Shown here one piece after another: positions 6,094-12,354 of a stretch of 12,354 nt of DNA. Numbering within the stretch: the stretch's first letter is position 1; the number at the start of each line of letters is the position of its first letter. The position numbers and the translations under genes are program-made. Source of the DNA: Anaerolineae bacterium (GTDB lineage Bacteria; Chloroflexota; Anaerolineae; B4-G1; SLSP01); assembly GCA_021159805.1 (NCBI GenBank), contig JAGHDT010000029.1:1-12354 (forward strand), in the 5' to 3' direction. The notes under the pieces were generated by a model. It saw only the letters and a list, made by a program, of their open reading frames with translations, made no database searches and was not told the origin of the DNA.

Positions 6094-8034
6094 ATGTCGC
6101 ACAGAAAAACATATGATCCGCAAGAGAGACTAACTCTGGACCTGAAATCGACACTGTCAGACAGCCGGGTTGTCGGTCTGTTCCGGCTGATGCACGGCTT
6201 CCGGTGGCTCTACTTCGGGGCACTGACTGCGGTGGCTCTGGGGGCACTTGTTCGCACCTACTACTACAAACTTCTGCAGTATGTCGTCGATGACGTCATC
6301 GGCAGCCCCGAGGTCCTGAGCCGGCTGCCGCTGGCAGCTGCCACGTTCGTTGGGCTGGCCGTAGCCGAAGGGCTCTTCGCCTACCTCCGAAGTACCTGGT
6401 CAGCGCGGACGGCCGAAGGGATCACGCTGCGGTTGCGGGACTATCTGCTTGACCATATCCAGCGGCTGCCCTTTAGCTTTCACGACTATGTCAAGACGGG
6501 CGAGCTCATCCAGCGCGCCACCTCCGATGTCGACGCTGTGCGCCGCTTCTATGCCGACCAGGCATTGGGGATCGGACGCATTCTGTCGCTCTTCGTCGTC
6601 AACTTCACGATGCTGATGAGCATGAACCCGCGGTTGGCATGGACGTCAATCGCCGTGATGCCGTTGATTGTGGGAACATCATATTTCTTCTTTGGCCGAG
6701 TGTCCAGGGCTTACAAAGCGTTCCAGAAGCAGGAAGCTAAGCTCTCCACAGCGCTTCAGGAGAACCTTACCGGCGTTCGCGTCGTCCGCGCGTTCGCGCG
6801 CCAGTCCTATGAAATCGAGAAATTTGAGAGCGAGAATCTCGAGAAGTACCGGCGGGGGCGCCGGCTGACCTCGATGCACGCGCTCTACTGGCCCGTGTCC
6901 GATGTGATGTGCGCGGCGCAGACGATTCTGGCTATGGCTGTTGGCGCCACGATGGCGCTGCGGAGCGAGATCACAACAGGCACCTATATGGCTGCGATGG
7001 GTATGGTCATGTGGATTATCTGGCCTATGAGAAATATGGGGCGCCTCATCGTGAATGTGTCCACTGGCCTCGTCTCCTATCAGCGTGTGGCTGAGATGAT
7101 CCGGGAGGACCGTGAGGATGTGGAATCCGGATCGGTGCCGATGGACACGGCGATTCGTGGAGCTGTTGTGTTTGAGGATGTGACGTTCGCCTATGAACCG
7201 CAGAGTGTGCTCAAGGAGACGAAGCCGCGATCAAAAGGACGCAAGCCCAAGACTGATCGGGAGCAGTCGGAAATGTCTGCGCAGGCCGACACGTCGGCCG
7301 ACGCACTGGCGGAGCCTGTGGAAGTGCTGCACGGCATCACGTTCCGTTGTGAGCCGGGGCAACTGGTCGCGCTCCTGGGCTCAACAGGATCTGGCAAGAC
7401 CAGCATCATCAATCTGCTCCTCCGCTTCTACGATCACCAGTCTGGCACCATCACGTTGGATGGCGTGCCGCTGGGTGAGTACCCGCGCGCGATGCTACGC
7501 CGCAACATCGGGATCGTAGAGCAGGAGCCGTTCCTCTTCTCGCGAAGTATCGGTGAGAACATTGCCTACGGTTCCCAGCGGGAGGTATCAGAGGAGGAGA
7601 TAGAGGAAGCTGCGAAGGCTGCGGCCATTCACGACATCATCCTCACGTTCCCGGAGGGGTATAACACGATTGTGGGTGAGAAAGGCGTCACGCTCTCCGG
7701 CGGGCAGCGCCAGAGGGTCGCTATCGCACGCGCACTGCTCAAGGGCCCACGGATCTTGATACTTGATGATGCGACGTCATCCGTCGACACAGAAACCGAG
7801 GATCAGATCCAGCGTGCCCTCGGCCGGTTGATGGTGGGTCGCACAACGTTCTTGGTTGCTCACCGCATCCAGACCGTGATGAGTGCCGATCTCATTCTGG
7901 TGCTTGACAAGGGCACCATCGTGCAGAGCGGCACCCACGAGGAACTGGTGCAGCAGGACGGATTCTACCGGGACATCTTCGATATCCAGTCACGAATTGA
8001 GGAAGAGGTCCGTCACGAGGTCGAGGTCGAGTAG
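6094..8034 (+). CDS. ABC exporter half-transporter, degenerate-site subunit
   Basis: A 646-residue fused exporter subunit with six hydrophobic segments (about 36-56, 78-98, 157-177, 181-201, 268-288, 297-317) and a C-terminal ATPase domain. ATPase motifs are A-loop Y367, Walker A GSTGSGKT (429-436), Q-loop Q477, an intact LSGGQ (534-538), Walker B ILILDD ending at D559, D-loop D565 and H-switch H590. Aspartate replaces the catalytic Glu at 559, as in the degenerate site of heterodimeric exporters (TM287/288, LmrCD, BmrCD). An insert of about 39 residues (370-408), Lys/Arg-rich then Ala/Asp/Glu-rich, separates the A-loop strand from the next strand. The ATG has AAGGA seven bases upstream. The partner gene follows after 94 bp. 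The likely substrate is a drug, lipid or peptide, which cannot be told from sequence. Confidence 0.93.
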   Translation: MSHRKTYDPQERLTLDLKSTLSDSRVVGLFRLMHGFRWLYFGALTAVALGALVRTYYYKLLQYVVDDVIGSPEVLSRLPLAAATFVGLAVAEGLFAYLRSTWSARTAEGITLRLRDYLLDHIQRLPFSFHDYVKTGELIQRATSDVDAVRRFYADQALGIGRILSLFVVNFTMLMSMNPRLAWTSIAVMPLIVGTSYFFFGRVSRAYKAFQKQEAKLSTALQENLTGVRVVRAFARQSYEIEKFESENLEKYRRGRRLTSMHALYWPVSDVMCAAQTILAMAVGATMALRSEITTGTYMAAMGMVMWIIWPMRNMGRLIVNVSTGLVSYQRVAEMIREDREDVESGSVPMDTAIRGAVVFEDVTFAYEPQSVLKETKPRSKGRKPKTDREQSEMSAQADTSADALAEPVEVLHGITFRCEPGQLVALLGSTGSGKTSIINLLLRFYDHQSGTITLDGVPLGEYPRAMLRRNIGIVEQEPFLFSRSIGENIAYGSQREVSEEEIEEAAKAAAIHDIILTFPEGYNTIVGEKGVTLSGGQRQRVAIARALLKGPRILILDDATSSVDTETEDQIQRALGRLMVGRTTFLVAHRIQTVMSADLILVLDKGTIVQSGTHEELVQQDGFYRDIFDIQSRIEEEVRHEVEVE

Positions 8035-8128
8035 ATCGCGATAGCGGCCCAGCCCGAGGTAGTGCTACCAACCTCGATTTCCCGAGGCCACAGCTGTGGC
8101 TGTCGTCTAGAGCACGAGGAGTAATAAA
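8035..8128 (+). promoter_or_regulatory. Intercistronic RNA-structure region before second ABC gene
   Basis: ACCTCG (8071-8076) can pair with CGAGGT (8055-8060, 6 bp), its CCTCG core with CGAGG (8083-8087, 5 bp, 6-nt loop), or with CGAGG (8115-8119), which overlaps the Shine-Dalgarno GAGGAG (8116-8121). Inside the first helix GGTAG/CTACC (8058-8069) could also fold. A perfect 14-nt palindrome GCCACAGCTGTGGC occupies 8087-8100. No U-run follows, so a terminator is unlikely. The arrangement could tune translation of the second subunit, as inferred only from complementarity. Confidence 0.4.
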
Positions 8129-9967
8129 GTGAGTTACGAGCTAGAGGAAGAAGAGTTTACTAGCAAAGTCAATCGGCGCATTGTCTTGCGGATGCTGGCC
8201 CAGGTTCGGCCCTACTGGCATTGGGCTGTTGGTTTCCTGGCCATGATTGCGGGGACGTCGCTCTCTGATTCCTACTTCACCTACCTGGGCAAACAGATCA
8301 TCGATGAGGCCATTCTCAAGGGGGATCAGGCACGTCTTGTGCAACTGCTGACTCGCTATGGCGGACTCGCAGTCGCGCAAGCTCTGACTGTCTTCGGCTT
8401 CATCTACATGGCCGGTGTGCTGGGTGAGCGTGTGCAGTACGACTTGAGGAAGAAGCTGTTCAACCATCTCCAAGAACTGTGGTTCTCCTACTTCGACAAG
8501 ACGCCTGTCGGCTGGATAATGTCGCGGGTGACCTCAGATTCTGGCCGCATCTCGGAACTGGTGACGTGGGGGATGATTGACATCGTCTGGGCTGCCCTGA
8601 ATATCACCACATCGGTCATCTTTATGATGACCATCAATTGGCGGCTGAGTCTGATCGTGGTTTCGATCGTCCCGGTCATGATCGCTCTGGCATTCTGGTT
8701 CAGACAGCGCATTCTTGTTCAGTACCGTGAGGTCCGTAAGCTGAACTCGGTGATCACCGGTTTCTACAATGAGAGCATCAGCGGTGTGCGCGTGGTCAAG
8801 GCCCTGGTCAGGGAGCGCCGAAACCTGGATGACTTCCGTCAGAAGTCCTCCGGGATGTACAAAGCCGCGTATCGCGCGGCGTGGCTATCCGCGTTGTTCT
8901 TGCCGATTGTGCAGATCGTCGGTGCGCTGGGTACTGGCGCCGTTGTCTGGTACGGTGGCCTTCAGATCGAGGTCGCCGGCCTGACGGTAGGGGGCCTGCA
9001 GGCCTTTTTGAGCTACTTGATGTTCATGATGTGGCCCATCCAGGATATGGCCCGTGTCTACGCTGAGATGCAGCGCTCCGTCGCTTCGGCAGAACGTGTC
9101 TTTGCACTCATCGATGCCACTCCTGATGTGGTGGACTGCGAGGGCGCCTTCGATCCGGGGAACATCAGTGGTGAGATAGAGTTTGACCACGTGGGGTTCA
9201 GGTACGAGGAGAACAAGGACGTTCTCATAGATCTCAGCCTGCACGTGGCCCCGGGCGAGCACATTGCCGTGGTCGGGCCGACCGGTGGCGGAAAGTCGAC
9301 GATCGTCAACTTGATCTGTCGATTCTACGAGCCGACGGACGGCACAATCCGCATCGATGGCATCGACTATACCAGCCTTACGCAGCGTGCGCTCCAGTCG
9401 CGGATCGGTGTGGTGCTTCAGACGCCGCACCTCTTTTCGGGTAGTGTTATGGACAACATTCGGTACGGGCGTCTCGATGCCACAGATGAAGAGGTGGAGA
9501 CCGCGGCCAGGATGGCTCACGCTCACGAGTTCATCGTCGAACTGGATAAGGGATATGCGGAGGAAGTTGGGGAGGGCGGAAGCCTGCTCTCTGTTGGGCA
9601 GAAGCAGTTGATCAGTATTGCACGTGCGATGCTGGCCGATCCGGATATCCTGATCCTGGATGAGGCCACGAGCTCAGTCGATACACTGACGGAGGCGCAT
9701 CTCCAACGGGGCATGGAAGCTGTGATGAAAGGCAGAACAAGCTTCGTTATCGCCCATCGTCTGTCAACCATCAAGAGCGCTGACCGCATCTTGGTTATCG
9801 AGAGCGGCAGGATCGCTGAGATGGGCACGCACAGGGAGCTGATACAGGCTCACGGGCATTACTATGAACTCTACACTCGTCAGTTCCGCAGAGACCGCGA
9901 GCGGGCCTATGGTGTGACACAGGGCGTGCCAGCAGCATCCGGCGCCGCACCCGCAAGCGCTGGCTAG
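8129..9967 (+). CDS. ABC exporter half-transporter, catalytic-site subunit
   Basis: A 612-residue exporter subunit, the partner of the preceding gene. An acidic N terminus (LEEEEF) is followed by a six-helix transmembrane domain and an ATPase domain with Walker A GPTGGGKS (383-390), Q-loop Q431, Walker B ILILDE ending at catalytic E512, and H-switch H543. The signature motif is LSVGQ (487-491) rather than LSGGQ. In the head-to-tail dimer its Walker A/B would pair with the intact LSGGQ of the first subunit, giving one active site. Its altered signature would face the Asp-bearing Walker B of the first subunit, giving one degenerate site. It lacks the long insert of its partner. The C-terminal 20 residues are Ala/Pro-rich. 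The start is GTG with GAGGAG seven bases upstream. Confidence 0.93.
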   Translation: MSYELEEEEFTSKVNRRIVLRMLAQVRPYWHWAVGFLAMIAGTSLSDSYFTYLGKQIIDEAILKGDQARLVQLLTRYGGLAVAQALTVFGFIYMAGVLGERVQYDLRKKLFNHLQELWFSYFDKTPVGWIMSRVTSDSGRISELVTWGMIDIVWAALNITTSVIFMMTINWRLSLIVVSIVPVMIALAFWFRQRILVQYREVRKLNSVITGFYNESISGVRVVKALVRERRNLDDFRQKSSGMYKAAYRAAWLSALFLPIVQIVGALGTGAVVWYGGLQIEVAGLTVGGLQAFLSYLMFMMWPIQDMARVYAEMQRSVASAERVFALIDATPDVVDCEGAFDPGNISGEIEFDHVGFRYEENKDVLIDLSLHVAPGEHIAVVGPTGGGKSTIVNLICRFYEPTDGTIRIDGIDYTSLTQRALQSRIGVVLQTPHLFSGSVMDNIRYGRLDATDEEVETAARMAHAHEFIVELDKGYAEEVGEGGSLLSVGQKQLISIARAMLADPDILILDEATSSVDTLTEAHLQRGMEAVMKGRTSFVIAHRLSTIKSADRILVIESGRIAEMGTHRELIQAHGHYYELYTRQFRRDRERAYGVTQGVPAASGAAPASAG

Positions 9968-9990
9968 TCCCTGCAGCAGATGAAACCCAG

Positions 9991-10029
9991 AAACACGCGT
10001 CAGCGAAGAGCATGGCGTGGTTCTCTCTT
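9991..10029 (+). terminator. Weak possible terminator after the ABC operon
   Basis: AAACACGC (9991-9998) and GCGTGGTT (10015-10022) pair over eight positions with one mismatch across a 16-nt loop. A T/C-rich stretch (CTCTCTTG) follows. The stem is imperfect and the tail is not a clean U-run, so the M29 gene could still be read from the ABC transcript. Confidence 0.22.
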
Positions 10030-10072
10030 GTGACTCAAACAGCTGCACATACGCAACATAGGAGGTGAGAGT

Positions 10073-11176
10073 GTGAGCGACGAACGCGTTATGCGCCTTG
10101 CGCGACTGCTGGTGGATTACTCAGTGGACGTCCAGCCCGGGGATCGAGTCGTCGTGATCTCCGAGCCGGCCGCCGCACCGCTGGTACTGCCCGTCTACGA
10201 ACGGATCCTGGAACGTGGTGGCCACCCGGATGTGAGCCTCACGTTGCCGGGTATGGAGGAGGCTTACTTCCGGACGGCCAGTGCTGGGCAGCTGGCTTTC
10301 GTTAGCCCGGTCCAGAGGCTGTTCTTCGAGGAATACGAGGCGCTGATCAGCATCCGCGCAGCCACTAACACCCGGGAACTCAGCGGAATTGACCCTGCGC
10401 GACAGGCCGAGCGACAGAAGGCTATGGCCCCCATTCGGCAGACCTACATAAAACGCGGTGCGAGCGGTGAGCTCAAGTGGACCGGTACACTCTTCCCCAC
10501 CGCTGCGGCCGCGCAGGACGCGGATATGAGTCTGCGTGACTTCGAGGACTTTGTCTATGGCGCCTGCTTCTGCGACCGGGCGGGTCCCGTGGCAGCCTGG
10601 GAGAAGGTGCATCGTGACCAGGCCCACATCATCGCGTGGCTGGACGGTCGCAAGCACGTTCGTGTCTTGAGCCCGAATGCTGATCTTGAGCTGTCAGTCG
10701 AGGGTCGGACCTTCGTCAACTCAGATGGACACCACAACATGCCAAGTGGAGAGGTGTTTACAGGACCCGTTGAGGATAGCGCCGATGGGTGGGTCCGCTT
10801 CACCTATCCCGCGATCACTCAGGGCCGTGAGGTCGAGGGCATAGAGCTCAGATTTGAGAAGGGTCGGGTGGTTGAGGCGACAGCGAAGAAGAACGATGCC
10901 TTCCTGCAGCACATGCTGGACACCGATGCCGGCGCGCGCTATCTAGGTGAGTTCGCTATCGGCACGAACTTCGGCATCCAGAGGTTCACGAAGAGTATCC
11001 TGTTTGATGAGAAGATCGGAGGCACTTTCCATATGGCGGTCGGCGCCGGCTATCCTGATACAGGGAGCAAGAATCGGTCAGCAATCCATTGGGATATGAT
11101 TTGTGATATGCGCGACGGCGGCGAGATCTGGGTTGACGGAGACTTGCTCTATAGCAACGGCGCGTTCGTCATCTGA
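10073..11176 (+). CDS. M29 family metallo-aminopeptidase
   Basis: A 367-residue cytoplasmic aminopeptidase of the thermophilic (AmpS/AmpT, leucyl aminopeptidase) M29 family, which releases N-terminal residues using two metal ions. It shows the family's conserved C-terminal half: NMPSGEVFT (E227), YLGEFAIGTN (E293), GTFHMAVGAGYPDTGSKN (H320) and SAIHWDMICDMR (H339, D341). E227, E293, H320, H339 and D341 are the likely metal ligands, assigned by family pattern. The N-terminal domain starts RLARLLVDYSVDVQPGDRVV, also typical. There is no signal peptide. Two overlapping GTG codons exist (10071 and 10073), and only the second is in frame. It follows AGGAGGTGA (10060-10068), a near-perfect anti-SD match. 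It lies 105 bp after the ABC pair; a functional link, such as peptide turnover, is not shown. Confidence 0.93.
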   Translation: MSDERVMRLARLLVDYSVDVQPGDRVVVISEPAAAPLVLPVYERILERGGHPDVSLTLPGMEEAYFRTASAGQLAFVSPVQRLFFEEYEALISIRAATNTRELSGIDPARQAERQKAMAPIRQTYIKRGASGELKWTGTLFPTAAAAQDADMSLRDFEDFVYGACFCDRAGPVAAWEKVHRDQAHIIAWLDGRKHVRVLSPNADLELSVEGRTFVNSDGHHNMPSGEVFTGPVEDSADGWVRFTYPAITQGREVEGIELRFEKGRVVEATAKKNDAFLQHMLDTDAGARYLGEFAIGTNFGIQRFTKSILFDEKIGGTFHMAVGAGYPDTGSKNRSAIHWDMICDMRDGGEIWVDGDLLYSNGAFVI

Positions 11177-11215
11177 CGCGTGTGCGGCCGGCACGTATCC
11201 CCCCTGTAGGTGACG

Positions 11216-12256
11216 CTAGGGTCGGGGAGTGACTGTGCCGATCTGTACGGGGATCCACGGTGTCAGCGTGGGGGTCGGCGTTTGGCAGTTCACGGCAGCC
11301 TCAACCATGCCAGCGAAGCCGGGCTGATCAGCCTGCAGGCGGTGAAAGATCGTCTCCGCTTCGGCACAACGAGCGGTCTGTAGATACGCCTGACCCAGAT
11401 GCGCATTCAGGTCGTCGATCGGGCGTGGACTGATCAGTTCGAGACTCGTATCTCCCCTGGCGAAGCGGTAAGCGGCGGCTTCCAGCGAGGTCGCTGCTTC
11501 GATGTAGCCGCCCCGAGCCAGGTAGGCCCGTCCCAGGGTGTACCAGAGCAAAGCCGGTGCGTCAGGCTCCTCCGTGAGCACACCGACCAGCAGCGTAATG
11601 GCATCGGATGGTGCCCCCGTCATCAGGAGCGCCTCGGCGCGATAGTACGGCACGAAAATGTTGCCGGGGTAACGCTCGCCGAAGTTCTCAGCCAACGCAA
11701 CCACGACGGCGGCGTCTCGGGATGCGACGGCGGCTTGCCAACGGCTGGGGAGCACCTCCGAGGCCAGACTTGGATCCAGGGACTGTGCTTTGGCCAGCGC
11801 CTGCTCCGCTTGTCTGGGCTGCCCTGTGCGGTCCAGAATGACGCCAAGCAAGGACCAGGCCAGGGCATCGTCCGGCGTTCGGCTCACGGCTTCCCGGGCG
11901 CGATCACCTGCTCGCTCCAAATCGTCCTGGGCGAGGGCTAACCGGGCGCCTGCGATGTGGAGCGAGCCGCTCTCTTCCGGGACCATCTCACAAAGCTCCG
12001 TCCAGAGCCGGTCGGCCTCCTCAATCTGGTCACGCAGCAGCGCACGATAGAAAGGCCGGTAGTCGACTTCACCGCCCCTCTCCGACTCTGAGGCACGCAG
12101 AGGAAGCGACGCCCACGTCGGAGAGGGGCGCGGCGAGTTGTCAGGAGCTATGCTGCTGTCGTCTGCCTGCGGTACCAGCCGGCTAGACCTGGTGATCAGT
12201 GCGCTGCCGACCAACACCAGTATCACACACACTATGATGGCGAGTCGCTTATTCAT
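11216..12256 (-). CDS. Membrane-anchored TPR repeat protein
   Basis: A 346-residue protein with an N-terminal hydrophobic anchor (about 5-22, after MNKR), a Ser/Pro-rich linker (about 30-62), then tetratricopeptide-type helical repeats. Recognisable units lie at about 97-129, 131-163 (DALAWSLLGVILDRTGQ then QAEQALAKAQSLDP), 203-235, 237-264 and 282-313. The tail (about 325-346) is Thr/Pro-rich, TPTPTLTPWIPVQ, a style common in Chloroflexota surface proteins. It is likely exported and tethered by the uncleaved N terminus, serving as a protein-interaction scaffold. The partner is unknown. The ATG is the only usual start codon in the 96 in-frame bases visible upstream, and an AAGG lies four bases before it. 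It converges on the M29 gene with a 39-bp gap. The linker DNA contains a perfect 14-bp inverted repeat. Confidence 0.85.
   Translation of the reverse strand: MNKRLAIIVCVILVLVGSALITRSSRLVPQADDSSIAPDNSPRPSPTWASLPLRASESERGGEVDYRPFYRALLRDQIEEADRLWTELCEMVPEESGSLHIAGARLALAQDDLERAGDRAREAVSRTPDDALAWSLLGVILDRTGQPRQAEQALAKAQSLDPSLASEVLPSRWQAAVASRDAAVVVALAENFGERYPGNIFVPYYRAEALLMTGAPSDAITLLVGVLTEEPDAPALLWYTLGRAYLARGGYIEAATSLEAAAYRFARGDTSLELISPRPIDDLNAHLGQAYLQTARCAEAETIFHRLQADQPGFAGMVEAAVNCQTPTPTLTPWIPVQIGTVTPRP
12073..12130. repeat. 14-bp perfect inverted repeat inside the TPR gene
   Basis: CGCCCCTCTCCGAC (12073-12086) and GTCGGAGAGGGGCG (12117-12130) are exact reverse complements separated by 30 bp. 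They cover codons 43-62, the Ser/Pro-rich linker between the membrane anchor and the TPR domain. In mRNA this could form a very stable hairpin within the first fifth of the gene. Confidence 0.8.
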
Positions 12257-12267
12257 GGCACCTTCAT

Positions 12268-12285
12268 CGCGCCTCGGTCGGCGCG
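12268..12285. promoter_or_regulatory. GC-rich hairpin just upstream of the TPR gene RBS
   Basis: CGCGCC (12268-12273) and GGCGCG (12280-12285) form a perfect 6-bp all-GC stem with a 6-nt loop, ending 11 bp before the TPR start codon. No U-run follows on either strand. It could affect translation initiation or mark the 3' end of an upstream minus-strand gene. Confidence 0.35.
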
Positions 12286-12324
12286 TGCATAGGTTTGGGC
12301 TAGAACGTGACCGCCGGCTTCCGA

Positions 12325-12346
12325 TCAGACCGCAGAGCTTGTCTGA
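12325..12346. repeat. 6-bp inverted repeat at the right edge
   Basis: TCAGAC (12325-12330) and GTCTGA (12341-12346) form a short perfect inverted repeat with a 10-nt spacer. It lies in the 98-bp edge segment, where nothing else is convincing. Confidence 0.3.
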
Positions 12347-12354
12347 CCCTGAGA

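Noticed and set aside
8885..9526. 213-codon minus-strand frame opposite the second ABC gene
   Set aside because: It is a mirror of the conserved ATPase coding frame with no independent support.
11177..11215. Bidirectional terminator between the convergent M29 and TPR genes
   Set aside because: Only a 4-bp GTGC/GCAC pairing and no T-run on either strand are seen in the 39-bp gap.
12300..12353. Possible C-terminal end of a minus-strand gene entering from the right edge
   Set aside because: Only 17 open codons before TAG are visible and nothing identifies a family; it cannot be told from chance.

Overview
The window is a moderately GC-rich bacterial chromosome segment with frequent GTG starts. 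Lineage was judged by eye only. A UPF0182 giant membrane protein, a Thr/Pro-rich tail on a membrane-anchored TPR protein, an M29 aminopeptidase and a paired ABC exporter together suggest Chloroflexota (Anaerolineae-like). An Actinobacteria-like or other Gram-positive relative is not excluded. There are no tRNA or rRNA genes, CRISPR arrays, transposases or phage genes.

Layout. Positions 16-5384 hold four genes on the minus strand. In transcription order they are a 910-residue UPF0182 membrane protein, rlmI (23S rRNA m5C methyltransferase), a DUF624/YesL-like membrane protein and a Nudix hydrolase. The first two are 28 bp apart and the last two 48 bp apart, so they may form one or two transcription units. 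Positions 5385-6093 are a 709-bp divergent intergenic region. Positions 6094-9967 hold two half-size ABC exporters on the plus strand. An M29 aminopeptidase follows at 10073-11176. A convergent minus-strand TPR protein (11216-12256) closes the window.

How the parts fit. The two ABC subunits look like one heterodimeric exporter. The first has Asp in place of the catalytic Walker B Glu, and the second has a degenerate signature motif (LSVGQ), so both defects fall in the same composite ATP site. Their shared 5' region is the most interesting part of the window. It has a sigma70-like promoter overlapped by an imperfect palindrome, then a leader of about 465 nt. The leader carries a 32-codon ORF with a perfect Shine-Dalgarno sequence and a GC-rich stem followed by UUUU. 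A 9-bp alternative helix formed by the last three sense codons of the small ORF overlaps the 5' arm of that stem. This resembles ribosome-mediated attenuation of multidrug ABC exporters (known case: bmrB-bmrCD of Bacillus subtilis). Here it is a hypothesis read from the sequence alone.

The intercistronic gap between the two ABC genes also contains competing base-pairing segments, one of which is the second gene's ribosome binding site. The remaining genes are ordinary housekeeping or poorly characterised families.
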